From Acidobacteriota bacterium (GTDB taxonomy: Bacteria; Acidobacteriota; Terriglobia; Terriglobales; Acidobacteriaceae), in contig JAJZBZ010000003.1 in the NCBI GenBank assembly GCA_021846275.1, positions 248,001-312,000 on the forward strand: 64,000 nt of DNA. Reading direction: 5' to 3'. Both the position numbers and the translations under genes were made by a program. The notes beneath the pieces were generated by a model that was not told where the DNA came from, did no database searches, and saw nothing but the letters and a program-made list of their open reading frames with translations. Positions 27,490 through 35,907 of the stretch are shown one piece after another (within the stretch, counting starts at the first letter, position 1; each line of letters opens with the position of its first letter).

Positions 27490-29390
27490 CGCCTTCAACC
27501 CCGCAGAAGGAAGTATTTGAATTCGTCGACGTCGACGCGCTCAGCCCATTTGCCGGCAATCCGCGCAAAGGGAAAGATGGCATGGAGCTCCGGCGACTTT
27601 CGATGTCGATTCGCGAAATGGGCGTCTTGGTGCCGCTGAAGGTACGCAGGGTCGAACGCTCGGACGGGGGAGTGGCGCTGGAGGTCGTCTGCGGAAGCCG
27701 GCGTCTCGCGGCTGCGAAGGAAGCCGATCAGTCCTTCGTTCCGTGCCTGATCTCCGAGATGCCGTTCGAAGAAGCCAGGGAAGTGGCCATGGTCGACAAC
27801 CTCCAACGGGCCGACATTGACGCGATCGACGAGGCGCAGCTCTACGGCGAGATGCTTGCCTGGCACGAGTCCGTGGTATCCCTGGCGCTGCGTGTGGGTA
27901 AGGAAGTCGCGTACGTGAGCAAGCGCCTGCGCTTGCTGAACCTGCTTCCCGAAGCGCAGATGGCTCTCCGAGAGCAACTGATCACGCTCGATCATGCGCT
28001 TGTACTGGCTCCGCTGGGAGCTGACGACCAGGCGCGCGCGCTGGCGTTCTGCATCGGAGGGTGGAGGACGCAGCTGTCGGGCACATCCGGGAAGGAGGCA
28101 CTGGAGAACGCATTCGAAGCGGTGCAGGAGCGGATTGAGGAGGAAAGATCACGCACCGACGATCCGCGCGCGGAAAAAGACGGCCGCAAACTCGCAAGCC
28201 ATGATTCGTACGATCCCCCGAGCGTGACAGAGCTGCGAAATTTTGTGGCCAGCAGGTCCGGAATTCCACTCGAACGTGCGCCTTGGGATCTGAATTCGCT
28301 CGACGTTCTTCCGGCGGCAGGGGCGTGCTCCGAGTGCAGGTACAACTCGCAGGCTGAGACACCGCTTTTCGCGGAGCTTTCCCTTGTGAGCGCGGTGTGC
28401 ATGAACAGCGAGTGCTTTGCTCAGAAGTGCGCCGCACACGTAGAAAGCGTGGCTGATCATCTGGAACAGAGTACCGGCAAAGCTCCGCTTCGCGTGAGCT
28501 GGACGAGGAGCGCCGGGCGTGCCGGTGCACATGCAGATGGAGACGCGCTGCGCGTCGGCGAATGGGTCGAGGCGAAGCGGAAGTGCGACAGTGCGCGTGC
28601 GGCTGTGACGGTTGATTTTCTGGAAGGGAAGCGTCTGCGCAAGCCGGGCGAAGAGATTCTGGTGTGCGTTGACGCGGCGTGCGCGAAGCACCACGCGAAG
28701 GCTGATGAGTCGTCGAACGACGCGCCGAGCAGAAAAGGCACCCGCTTGAGCGCGACGGAAGCCAAGGCGCTGGAGAAAGACAAAGCTGAACGCGGGGCTG
28801 CGGAAAAGCTAGCTCAAATAGAGGCGCAGATTCGCAATCTCATTCTGAGCCGCGTCTTCGCAGCGATAAGCGATGCCGAAATGATCGCGCTCCTGGCTGA
28901 AGACAAGGGGGACATGGAAGAGTTCCGCGAGGTGTTCCCGGACATTCCGGAACATCGAGCGAAGCTGGCCTTTATTTTTGTGGAAACCTTCGAATGGCAG
29001 CTTCACGTATCGAGCTACTTGCTGAGAGGTGCTGCGGGCACCATTCGAACGAACGTTGCGAAAAACCGTAAATGGCTGTGGGAGCTGGCCGAGAAAGCAG
29101 GCATATCGGCAGATGCTGTCGCGGCGTCGTACTTCCACTCGATTGGCTCTCTCGCGCCAAACGAGGACGCGCTGTACCCGTCGAGCATTCCTTGGCCTGA
29201 GCGCTCGAGCGCAGACCGGCCGGGTGCGCAGAACGCGCCAGCGAAGAAGCAGAAGGACAGAGCGCAGGCCGCTTCGAGCAAGCCTAAACCCGCCGCGAAG
29301 AAGACGGTGAAGAAGAAGGCTTCGGGCGCGAAGAAGCCGTCTGGCAGCGCGCCGAAGAAGGCTGCGCGAGCAGCTCGGGGGAGGAAATGA
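27486..29390 (+). CDS. ParB/RepB/Spo0J-family protein with histone H1-like tail
   Basis: The 634-residue protein has a ParB N-terminal domain at about 10-110 (PFAGNPRKG, VVCGSRRLAAAKEA, EEAREVAMVDNLQRADI) and a following HTH region (about 130-200). A Cys-containing segment (about 278-320: AGACSECRYNSQ, CMNSECFAQKC) is known from plasmid and phage ParB relatives. The last 40 residues are Lys/Ala/Pro-rich like histone H1 tails. ParB domains use CTP and act in DNA segregation or transcription control; some phage relatives are nucleases. No parA-like ATPase is adjacent, so partition is uncertain. The stop overlaps the next ATG. Confidence 0.85.
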   Translation: MTPSTPQKEVFEFVDVDALSPFAGNPRKGKDGMELRRLSMSIREMGVLVPLKVRRVERSDGGVALEVVCGSRRLAAAKEADQSFVPCLISEMPFEEAREVAMVDNLQRADIDAIDEAQLYGEMLAWHESVVSLALRVGKEVAYVSKRLRLLNLLPEAQMALREQLITLDHALVLAPLGADDQARALAFCIGGWRTQLSGTSGKEALENAFEAVQERIEEERSRTDDPRAEKDGRKLASHDSYDPPSVTELRNFVASRSGIPLERAPWDLNSLDVLPAAGACSECRYNSQAETPLFAELSLVSAVCMNSECFAQKCAAHVESVADHLEQSTGKAPLRVSWTRSAGRAGAHADGDALRVGEWVEAKRKCDSARAAVTVDFLEGKRLRKPGEEILVCVDAACAKHHAKADESSNDAPSRKGTRLSATEAKALEKDKAERGAAEKLAQIEAQIRNLILSRVFAAISDAEMIALLAEDKGDMEEFREVFPDIPEHRAKLAFIFVETFEWQLHVSSYLLRGAAGTIRTNVAKNRKWLWELAEKAGISADAVAASYFHSIGSLAPNEDALYPSSIPWPERSSADRPGAQNAPAKKQKDRAQAASSKPKPAAKKTVKKKASGAKKPSGSAPKKAARAARGRK

Positions 29391-29656
29391 TTGCCCCCGG
29401 TGTTTGTCGTCACTGTGGATGCAGGGATGGCGATCGCTGCCGACTGTATGACGGAGACGAATGCTGCTTTGTCGACCGTTCGCGGCTCGTGTGCAGTCGT
29501 CCGGAGTGCGTCCAGGCTGAGGGCCGGCGCGTGAAGGACGCCGCCGCGCAAGCCAGACCAAAGTATCGCGGGTGGGGATACGGGGCAATCGTCGCAGAGA
29601 AGCGACGAGAGGACGCAGCGCGCCGCCGCGCTGCGAGGAAGAGTGGTCGCTTATGA
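29387..29656 (+). CDS. Small Cys-rich phage protein (putative zinc-binding)
   Basis: The protein has 89 residues with eight cysteines in the first 41 (Cys7, 10, 12, 18, 26, 27, 36 and 41), then a basic, Arg-rich C-terminus. The CRHCGC beginning is common in small zinc-binding proteins of phages, whose role is not known. Basic charge after a zinc cluster would fit nucleic-acid binding; this is inference. It overlaps the upstream and downstream genes by 4 bp each. Confidence 0.7.
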   Translation: MIAPGVCRHCGCRDGDRCRLYDGDECCFVDRSRLVCSRPECVQAEGRRVKDAAAQARPKYRGWGYGAIVAEKRREDAARRRAARKSGRL

Positions 29657-30000
29657 AACAAGTGCGCGTACATTTCGGGACCGGAGCGCTGCCTTCGGCG
29701 GATCCGCGACAGGTTCGCCTAGGCGAGGGAGCGATCGAGGCGCGAGTTTGCGCGACACGCGGATGCTCCGCCCGCACCTACTCCGAGCACACCGTGTGCG
29801 CACGCTGTTATGAGGAGATGCTCGCGCTTTCTGTCGAGGGGAGCCGCGGCGCCGAAGGTGACCAGCGTGCGAGTGGTTTGCAGGATGGCCAGGACGGCTG
29901 CGTTACGACTCCGCTTTCGACGACTCGAACGCTCATCTGGTTTCTCGTCTTCTTTGGCTTTCAGGCTGCTGTGGGTATCTGGATGCTTTTCGCGAAATGA
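29653..30000 (+). CDS. Small phage protein with Cys cluster and C-terminal membrane segment
   Basis: From the ATG at 29653, which overlaps the previous stop as ATGA, the product has 115 residues. A Cys/His cluster (CATRGCSARTYSEHTVCARC) lies at about 31-50 and a single hydrophobic segment RTLIWFLVFFGFQAAVGIW closes the protein. The likely layout is a cytoplasmic zinc-binding head anchored in the inner membrane. A longer frame from 29572 is open but has no start signal. No family is recognised. Confidence 0.65.
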   Translation: MKQVRVHFGTGALPSADPRQVRLGEGAIEARVCATRGCSARTYSEHTVCARCYEEMLALSVEGSRGAEGDQRASGLQDGQDGCVTTPLSTTRTLIWFLVFFGFQAAVGIWMLFAK

Positions 30001-30032
30001 CGAAGCAGCCGTGATCGGCGAAGGGAGGGTAA

Positions 30033-30365
30033 ATGGAATCGATTTTTGAGACCGAGTTGCTGTGCTCGCTGAGCGAGGACGAAGTGCTGAGCCGGGGCCG
30101 CATGCTCGGAGACATGATCGCCAGGGAGGACGAGATCGAAGAGGCGCGGAAGAAGGCGATGACCGAGTTCAAGGAAAAGCTCACGGGCGTCCGCGAGCGC
30201 CAACGCGAGCTGGCGGGAATCATCCGCGAGCGCCGGGAGCGACGCCTGGTGAGATGCGTGGTGCAGTACCACATCCCGGAGGAAGGCCGGAAGCGCATGA
30301 TCCGGATCGACACCGGGGAGGTCATTGACGAGAGCTGGATGACGGATGCCGAAAAGCAGCTCTAG
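30033..30365 (+). CDS. Small charged coiled-coil phage protein
   Basis: The 110-residue protein has GGAGG a few bases upstream of its ATG. Residues about 30-75 are highly charged and helical (EDEIEEARKKAMTEFKEKL, RERQRELAGIIRERRERR), consistent with a coiled coil. The C-terminus is RMIRIDTGEVIDESWMT, a segment common in small phage proteins of unknown role. It sits in the early operon, 32 bp after the preceding gene. Confidence 0.65.
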   Translation: MESIFETELLCSLSEDEVLSRGRMLGDMIAREDEIEEARKKAMTEFKEKLTGVRERQRELAGIIRERRERRLVRCVVQYHIPEEGRKRMIRIDTGEVIDESWMTDAEKQL

Positions 30366-30447
30366 CTATTTCCCGCGACCGGATGCTGAATTGGGGATTG
30401 AGATTCACGCTGGGACTTCGCGGCCGGCGTGAACGACGGGGACGCTG

Positions 30448-30552
30448 ATGTCGGGCACACCGACTCACTACGCGCGCAACTGCCTCCGGCCGCGTAGCCC
30501 GGAAGGGATGCGTCCCCGGTTGCAACGGAGGCGGTGGAAGGATCGACGATGA
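30448..30552 (+). CDS. Possible 34-residue basic phage peptide
   Basis: A short frame starts with ATG at 30448, shortly after GGGGA, and ends in TGA overlapping the next gene's ATG (30549) by 4 bp, the same coupling seen throughout this operon. The product is Arg-rich (ends RRRWKDRR). The evidence is positional only. Confidence 0.3.
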   Translation: MSGTPTHYARNCLRPRSPEGMRPRLQRRRWKDRR

Positions 30553-30806
30553 CGAAGCGCGAGCCGGACTGGACGAAGACGGGAACGATTGCCGGGTACG
30601 CCGAGTATCTGCGCAAGAAATCCGGAGCGTTCGCCGTGGTTGTAATCCGGCGTGATGACGCCGTGTTGGCTGCGGACGTCGACATGCGACCGAAGGACGT
30701 GTGCGAGCGCATTTTGCTCGACGTGCCGGATCTGGTGCAGGACTTGCCGCAGGCGCGGCTGACGAAACGCGCGGCGCGCGTGGAGCACGGAAGGCTGGAA
30801 GAGTGA
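30549..30806 (+). CDS. Small phage protein, function unknown
   Basis: The 85-residue protein has an N-terminal basic helix and a beta-rich middle (AFAVVVIRRDDAVLAADVDM). No family is recognised. The ATG at 30549 is preferred over an in-frame upstream start at 30534 because it overlaps the stop of the small frame before it and GGAAGGA lies upstream. It belongs to the early operon by strand and spacing. Confidence 0.55.
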   Translation: MTKREPDWTKTGTIAGYAEYLRKKSGAFAVVVIRRDDAVLAADVDMRPKDVCERILLDVPDLVQDLPQARLTKRAARVEHGRLEE

Positions 30807-30821
30807 CGAAGGGAGGGGGCG

Positions 30822-30944
30822 ATGAATCTTGAGGTCGAGTTTGTTCCTGGGTTGATGTTCGGGGTGGTCTGGCTCGCAGACGAACGTTGCGTGTACGTTT
30901 CTCTGGGCTTTCTGTGCGCGCGGATTGGGCTTCGCGCTGCGTAG
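30822..30944 (+). CDS. 40-residue phage peptide with strong ribosome-binding site
   Basis: A frame of 40 codons begins at an ATG preceded by GGGAGGGGG, one of the strongest ribosome-binding sites in the early region. The product is mildly hydrophobic (LMFGVVWLADERCVYVSLGFLC) with two cysteines. No family is recognised. It fills an otherwise empty 180-bp gap between two genes. Confidence 0.45.
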   Translation: MNLEVEFVPGLMFGVVWLADERCVYVSLGFLCARIGLRAA

Positions 30945-30983
30945 TCGGCGTTCGATCTGACATCTGACGAAAGGTTGGGTGGG

Positions 30984-31301
30984 GTGTTGACACGACAATT
31001 TGCAAAACGCGAGAGGCCACCGGGCGGCGGAATTGTCTGGCACGAGAGCGCGCATGCCTTCGAATGCCTGGGAGGGTGCGAGGAGTTCTTCCAGGTGCGC
31101 AGGCGCTGCGACCGGGAAAACCCGGAGCGCATGATGGAGCTGAAGGAGATGCTCGTCGCTGACCATGCGGAATGCTGGGAGTTCGACGATCCGGAGATGG
31201 CGAAGCGCGCGCGTCGGTTTCGGACGCGGAAAAAGCTGCGCGAGAACCTGGCGCGCCTCGTGCATGATCGCGTGGATAACAAGCATGGGGGACGTGCGTG
31301 A
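30984..31301 (+). CDS. Small phage protein with His/Cys-rich segment
   Basis: About 105 residues. The start is uncertain: GTG at 30984, TTG at 30987 and TTG at 30975 are in frame, and GAAAGG at 30969-30974 suits 30984 best. An early WHESAHAFECLGGCEEFF stretch gives a His/Cys spacing that could bind metal. The rest is basic and helical (RRFRTRKKLRENLARLV). The TGA overlaps the GTG of the next gene. No family is recognised. Confidence 0.6.
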   Translation: MLTRQFAKRERPPGGGIVWHESAHAFECLGGCEEFFQVRRRCDRENPERMMELKEMLVADHAECWEFDDPEMAKRARRFRTRKKLRENLARLVHDRVDNKHGGRA

Positions 31302-31903
31302 ACCAGGGAAAAAGATGGTCATGGAGCGATGAAGCGCGCCAGCGTGCCAGCGACCGGCAGAAGGAGAAATGGGCCGATCCAGAGATGCGCGAGCGTCACC
31401 GGCTAAGAATTATTCAGGCGCTGGATAACCCGGTGACGCGGCAGCGGCTGAGCGATTCGATGAAGCGCCGGTGGGCAGACCCGGCAATGCGTCAGCAGCT
31501 CGTCGAGGGCATCATTCGCGCGAAGGCGGATCCCACTGCTTCTCAGAACAGGAGCGAAGCGCGAAAGCGTGACTGGGCTGACCCGGAGAAGCGGCAGCGC
31601 AAGATCGAATCACTCCGGCGAGCGCAGCCAGATTCGGCCATACGTCAGCGGAAGAGCGAAGCGATGAATGCAAGCCATGCTCTCCCACGGACAGAAGGGA
31701 AGTCGCAAGCGCATGCCGGTCGCGTGTCGCCTCTCAGCCGCAAAGATGGCGAGCTGATGTGTCGCGCCTGCGTGCGCGGGAAATGTCTGCTCTGTGACGG
31801 CGAAGGTTGCCGCTGCGTATGCGCCGTCGAGCTGGACAAAAAGCGCGTCCAGGCGCGATGGACTGCAACCACCGAAAGTGAAGGAAAGGCAAGCCGTGGG
31901 TGA
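31298..31903 (+). CDS. NUMOD3-like repeat protein with C-terminal Cys cluster
   Basis: The 201-residue protein, starting GTG in a GTGA overlap, contains repeated units built on WADPxxRxx ([30 protein letters not shown]) with related units between them. This is the pattern of NUMOD3-type DNA-binding modules found beside GIY-YIG or HNH homing nucleases. No nuclease domain is present in this protein. The end carries a compact cluster, [17 protein letters not shown], that could bind zinc. A DNA-binding role is likely; the target is unknown. The next gene begins 8 bp before its stop. Confidence 0.7.
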   Translation: MNQGKRWSWSDEARQRASDRQKEKWADPEMRERHRLRIIQALDNPVTRQRLSDSMKRRWADPAMRQQLVEGIIRAKADPTASQNRSEARKRDWADPEKRQRKIESLRRAQPDSAIRQRKSEAMNASHALPRTEGKSQAHAGRVSPLSRKDGELMCRACVRGKCLLCDGEGCRCVCAVELDKKRVQARWTATTESEGKASRG

Positions 31904-32981
31904 CAAGACGAAGATCGAATGGTGCGACGCGACGTGGAATCCCATCGTGGGCTGTACGCGCGTCAGCGAAGGTTGCCAAAACTGCTACGCGGAGCGCTAC
32001 GCGCATCGCTTCGGCGGCGACGGATTGCCCTACGAAGGGCTGACGGTGCTGAGCAATGGGCATCCGTCGTGGACGGGCAAGATTAAGTTCGACGAGTTCG
32101 CGCTGCTGCGGCCACTCCGCTGGAAGAAGCCGCGCAGAATTTTCGTGAACTCCATGAGCGACCCCTTCCACGAGAACGTGACAGACGAGCAGCGCGACCG
32201 TATCTATGCGGTGATGGCGCTTTGCCCACAGCACACTTTCGTGGTGCTCACGAAGCGACCGGATCGCATGCGGGACTATCTGCGCGATACGCACCTTCAG
32301 GACGCAGCGCAGACGCGAATTGAGATTAAGGTCGCCCAAATGATCGAATCGCTCTGGACGCTGCTCCCCGTCATGCCGGATGGGTACAGTTGGCTCTCTT
32401 CCGGCGTCGTCGAGGGTAGACTGAATTTCCCGCTGCGACACGTCGAGCACGGCGTCAGCGTGGAGGATCAGTACACTGCGGACTGCCGCATCCCGGTATT
32501 GCTGCAAACGCCTTCGGCGCGGCGCATCGTGAGCGCGGAGCCGCTGCTTGGACCCATTCAAATCGATGACTACTTCGTCGATCATGGCGGTCCCCGGTGC
32601 CCGGGGTTCGCCCCGACCCCTGGCTACGCGCCTGAATACTGCGAGCACTGCGGTCGTCACATCCGCGACCGGTTTCACCGGCCTCCGTGGCGACGTATCG
32701 ACCAGGTGATTGTCGGCGGTGAATCTGGACCCGGCGCGCGGCCCATGCACGCGGATTGGGCGCGCAGCCTGCGAGATCAGTGCGTCAGCGCCGGGGTGCC
32801 GTTTTTTTTTAAGCAGTGGGGCGAGTGGCTTGCTGCGATGTGCGATGGCGCGCCTGGGGATGGTCAGGTTCTGAACGCGAGCGATGCTGCTATTCGCGTC
32901 GGCAAGAAGGCGGCCGGGCGCTTGCTCGACGGACGGACGTGGGAAGAAATGCCGCGCGCGGCGAAAGGAGCCGGGCTTTGA
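31896..32981 (+). CDS. DUF5131 (phage Gp37/Gp68) family protein
   Basis: The 361-residue protein starts at GTG 31896 with AAAGG just upstream. It opens with [15 protein letters not shown] and has CX6CX2C in [16 protein letters not shown] (Cys20, Cys27, Cys30), the signature of DUF5131/Gp37-Gp68 proteins, which are widespread in phages and related to radical-SAM enzymes. The conserved C-terminal block [11 protein letters not shown] is present. Its reaction is not known; DNA-related chemistry is suspected from the relation to photoproduct lyases. A run of nine T residues (about 32812-32820) encodes the FFF. It is coupled to the HD-domain gene by a TTGA overlap. Confidence 0.85.
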   Translation: MGDKTKIEWCDATWNPIVGCTRVSEGCQNCYAERYAHRFGGDGLPYEGLTVLSNGHPSWTGKIKFDEFALLRPLRWKKPRRIFVNSMSDPFHENVTDEQRDRIYAVMALCPQHTFVVLTKRPDRMRDYLRDTHLQDAAQTRIEIKVAQMIESLWTLLPVMPDGYSWLSSGVVEGRLNFPLRHVEHGVSVEDQYTADCRIPVLLQTPSARRIVSAEPLLGPIQIDDYFVDHGGPRCPGFAPTPGYAPEYCEHCGRHIRDRFHRPPWRRIDQVIVGGESGPGARPMHADWARSLRDQCVSAGVPFFFKQWGEWLAAMCDGAPGDGQVLNASDAAIRVGKKAAGRLLDGRTWEEMPRAAKGAGL

Positions 32982-33826
32982 ACAAAACAAAGGTGACAGA
33001 CGTGACAGCGCCAGAGGTCGAACGGGATGTAGCGTTCGGGGGGCCGATATATGCGGCGATCTTGGACGCCGCGCAGGAGTCGGCTGAAAGGTACAGGGTG
33101 CCATGGAGCGAAGACGAGCTGCGGCATCTCGGGGAAAACGCATGTGCGAGAAACGTACTTCGGAAAGCGAGAGAGAGGATGCGTGAAAAGATGGAAGATG
33201 CCGGTCGCGATTTCAGTCCGACCGAAGTGTTCAACGAAGCACTAGAGATGTTCGGGGGGAAGGTTGCGGCCGATCGTGGCCCGTGGCTCCAGACGTACTC
33301 CGGGCGCCGTTTTTATCCCCTCGATCCGCGCGAGGATGAGGTTTGGCTGCCGGACATTGCGCACGCGCTTGCGAACATCTGCCGCTTCAACGGCCACTCG
33401 ACACGGTTCTACTCGGTGGCCGAGCACTCGCTGCTGGTTGCGAAGAATGTGCCGATGCACCTGCGCGCGTGGGCGTTGCTGCATGACGCCGCGGAGGCAT
33501 ACGTCTGCGACGTGGCGCGCCCGCTGAAGCAAGCGCCGCAGATGGGCTTCTATCGCGAAATGGAGGATCGTATCCTCGCTACGATCTATCGCCGATTCGA
33601 GCTGCTCGCTCCTGGTGCGCCGTTGTGGATCCCGGAACAGGTCAAGGTTGCGGACCGGAATGCGCTGGCGACGGAACGTCGGGACTTGATGGTCCGGTGC
33701 GAGATGGAGTGGGATCTGGGATCCTCCGTTCCTTTCGAGTGTAGGATCCCGGCCGGCTCAAGGTTTAAAGATTTGGTCGAAGTGGAGTTCATGGAAATGG
33801 CCGGATTTCTGGGGCTAGCCGGATGA
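32978..33826 (+). CDS. HD-domain phosphohydrolase
   Basis: The 282-residue protein starts at a TTG overlapping the previous stop, with AAAGGAG 7 nt upstream. The C-terminal 180 residues are an HD-domain hydrolase: [15 protein letters not shown], then SVAEH (His150), LLHD (His169, Asp170) and Asp178, in the order of the metal-binding HD motif. This subgroup resembles YfbR-type 5'-nucleotidases and is common in phage early regions, where it may adjust nucleotide pools. The first 95 residues are a separate helical region that I do not recognise. Its stop overlaps the next ATG. Confidence 0.85.
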   Translation: MNKTKVTDVTAPEVERDVAFGGPIYAAILDAAQESAERYRVPWSEDELRHLGENACARNVLRKARERMREKMEDAGRDFSPTEVFNEALEMFGGKVAADRGPWLQTYSGRRFYPLDPREDEVWLPDIAHALANICRFNGHSTRFYSVAEHSLLVAKNVPMHLRAWALLHDAAEAYVCDVARPLKQAPQMGFYREMEDRILATIYRRFELLAPGAPLWIPEQVKVADRNALATERRDLMVRCEMEWDLGSSVPFECRIPAGSRFKDLVEVEFMEMAGFLGLAG

Positions 33827-34896
33827 GGGTGCGGGCTGAGTGTGTACTCTGCAGGCGCGCAGGGCATTCGTGCCCCGCGGTTTCGCGGTCGAAAGGCGCA
33901 TGGCTCTGCCTGGACTGTGTGCGGGAAGTCCCCTGCGCGGAGGTGCGCGTTGGCGCGAGTTTTCGGGATCGCAGCGGGGTGCATATCGAAAGGAATGCGT
34001 TTGGTGAGATTGAACCAATCGCGCAGCCGGCACCGGTGACTCGGTGCGTGCCGGGGGCGCACGTGGCCGCCTGTCCCGAGCCAGTCTCGGACGAGGTACT
34101 GGAGTGGCGTCGACGGGTGCGTACTGGCATAGAAAGCACAGGAACGAATAGCGGCGGCGCGAAAGACGCATCACGCGCGCGGGGCGGAAGATGCGTCCCT
34201 GCGCGCCGCAAGCGCCGGGGGACGGAACCGATGAGAGACGGGGAGAACAAAGGCGCGATGCGCAAAAGTGCAATCGCGGCCGAGCAGACGGCGGCGCAGC
34301 GGCGCGCTCAGGGCCGTGGTGGGCGATACAGCCGTGAGACGGTGGACGCTATTCTGGCTGCGCAGCGGGAAGAGTCCAACCGTTCGATCGCGATGCGACT
34401 CGGCGTGTCCGGCAGAGGAGTCGGACTTGTGCGCATGAAAAACGGCGTTCCCGGCTTGAGGCGCGGCGGCCGTCTGCTGAGCGCGGAGCTGCGGGAGGCA
34501 ATCCTGGCCGCGCCGACGAAGGAATCGACACTGAGCGTATCGCGCAGGCTCGGGGTATCGTGGCCTGCGGTATCGAAGGTCCGGCGCGGGGCGAGTGCGC
34601 CTGGAGACGTAAGCGCTGCTCCGCGCATCATGCTCGATCCGAAAGATGGGCGGATGCGGCAAAAGAAGCGCAGCCCTGATCTTGCAGACGAGGTGCGGCT
34701 GTGCTCGTCGGCTGCGGAGGGTGCGTCGCAAACTGCGCAAACGGTCCACGGGGAGCCACGAGCTCAGGCGGAGGACGCCGCTGCCGCGCTTGCAAGGATG
34801 CGCGGCGCAGTGGAGTGTCTCCGGGTTGTCCTGGCGCAGCTGGGCGATGCAATTACCGAGGCTGCGGGCGCGCTGGCGCGGGAGTTGGCGCAATGA
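33823..34896 (+). CDS. Phage DNA-binding protein with two HTH units and N-terminal Cys cluster
   Basis: The 357-residue protein begins with a possible zinc cluster (CVLCRRAGHSCP, then CLDC). Between about 165 and 260 it has two similar helix-turn-helix units: YSRETVDAILAAQ...SIAMRLGVSGRGVGLVR and LSAELREAILAAP...SVSRRLGVSWPAVSKVR. A helical C-terminus follows (ALARMRGAVECLRVVLAQLGD). It is probably a sequence-specific regulator or replication accessory protein; the target is unknown. It is coupled by ATGA overlaps both to the HD gene before it and to the replication-like gene after it. Confidence 0.7.
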   Translation: MRVRAECVLCRRAGHSCPAVSRSKGAWLCLDCVREVPCAEVRVGASFRDRSGVHIERNAFGEIEPIAQPAPVTRCVPGAHVAACPEPVSDEVLEWRRRVRTGIESTGTNSGGAKDASRARGGRCVPARRKRRGTEPMRDGENKGAMRKSAIAAEQTAAQRRAQGRGGRYSRETVDAILAAQREESNRSIAMRLGVSGRGVGLVRMKNGVPGLRRGGRLLSAELREAILAAPTKESTLSVSRRLGVSWPAVSKVRRGASAPGDVSAAPRIMLDPKDGRMRQKKRSPDLADEVRLCSSAAEGASQTAQTVHGEPRAQAEDAAAALARMRGAVECLRVVLAQLGDAITEAAGALARELAQ

Positions 34897-35903
34897 GTGC
34901 GAAGGCCACTGGATACGCGCACGAGCTGATTGTCTGCCCGAATGGGGAGTTGATCTCGCGCGGCGAGAAGATGGCGCTGCTGGTCCTTGCGGACGCACAC
35001 CAGGCGCAGGACGGCCGCTACACCTATCCGTCGATCGACAGCATGGCCCCGCTGGCCCTATCCGACCCGCGCACGTTCCGGCGACACCTGGACGGCCTGG
35101 AGCGCAAGGGCGTGATAAAGCGTCTGAGGCCGCCGCGTCAGGGCCGGGGCATGCAGGTTTTTTATTTCTTTGTGGCTCTCGATGTGATCCCGGAAGGCTG
35201 GCAAAACGCCACCCTTTTTTGGGAGCGGTCGAGCCGTGAAAAGGAGGGCAAAAGGGGGGCAAAAGGGGGGCAAAAGGGTGACATTTTGAGCACGCGCCCA
35301 ATGGAACGCGCGCAGGAACGGGAACGGGAACAAGAACAAAAGCAACAACCACCCCCCTACCCCCCGCCAGCGGGGGGAGGAGGTGTCGAAGTTCGAAGCA
35401 CGCCGAGGTGCGACGCGTCGGCTCAGACGCGCGTTCGTGGTGAGTGCCAGGGAAACGGATCGTGCGACGCCGAAGCTTCAGCGCTTCCGCTCCGGTGGCC
35501 GGAGCCGCGCAGGGGTGCGGCGCAGACGACACGCGGCGCGCCGGGAAACAAGCGCTCGGCGCAGTTTCTCGACGAGTTGGAGCGGGATGCTGTGCGGGTG
35601 GTGCTCGACGGGTGTGGCATCACGTCGCGCAGCGTTCAGCGCGCCGTGATGGAGGCGATCCGTCAGGAGGTGAATGGCTGCGTCGAGTCGCGTGCTCAGG
35701 CGCTGGCGAAGGCCGCGGTGGCAATGGCGACGGCCTGGGAGGAATTCCTGGAAGCCGGCAGCAGTCTTCGTTACCGGTGGACTGCGCGAAGGTTTTTCGC
35801 GGAGGGGTACTGGCGCAACCGGGAGAGCTGGCCGTGGGACGCAGCGGAGATGGAGCGGCAGCGGATGGCCATGGGTGCCGCAGTGGGCATGCGGAGGGGA
35901 TGA
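34893..35903 (+). CDS. Replication-initiator-like winged-helix phage protein
   Basis: The 336-residue protein starts at the ATG of an ATGA overlap, with GGAG upstream. Residues about 20-75 form a winged HTH as in phage replication O/DnaD-type proteins (GEKMALLVLADAHQ, YPSIDSMAPLALSDPRTFRRHLDGLERKGVI). A low-complexity middle (about 110-150) is encoded by three G6CA4-type repeats and a G/C hairpin. The C-terminal part is helical and may contact host replication proteins. Replication initiation is inferred from position and the N-terminal fold. No helicase or loader gene is seen next to it. Confidence 0.65.
   Translation: MSAKATGYAHELIVCPNGELISRGEKMALLVLADAHQAQDGRYTYPSIDSMAPLALSDPRTFRRHLDGLERKGVIKRLRPPRQGRGMQVFYFFVALDVIPEGWQNATLFWERSSREKEGKRGAKGGQKGDILSTRPMERAQEREREQEQKQQPPPYPPPAGGGGVEVRSTPRCDASAQTRVRGECQGNGSCDAEASALPLRWPEPRRGAAQTTRGAPGNKRSAQFLDELERDAVRVVLDGCGITSRSVQRAVMEAIRQEVNGCVESRAQALAKAAVAMATAWEEFLEAGSSLRYRWTARRFFAEGYWRNRESWPWDAAEMERQRMAMGAAVGMRRG
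35234..35382 (+). repeat. Homopolymer-rich tract inside the replication-like gene
   Basis: Three near-identical units of GGGGGGCAAAA type run from about 35240 to 35278, followed at about 35360-35378 by a perfect C/G hairpin (CCCCCCGC pairing with GCGGGGGG) around a 2-nt loop. The frame stays open through both. Such tracts are prone to slippage in replication and to ribosomal frameshifting. Confidence 0.7.
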
Positions 35904-35907
35904 GGCG

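Noticed and set aside
35383..35649. Forward 88-codon frame starting after a GGAGGAG run inside the replication-like gene
   Set aside because: Arg-rich product without family character; the purine run belongs to the G/C hairpin and start spacing is poor.
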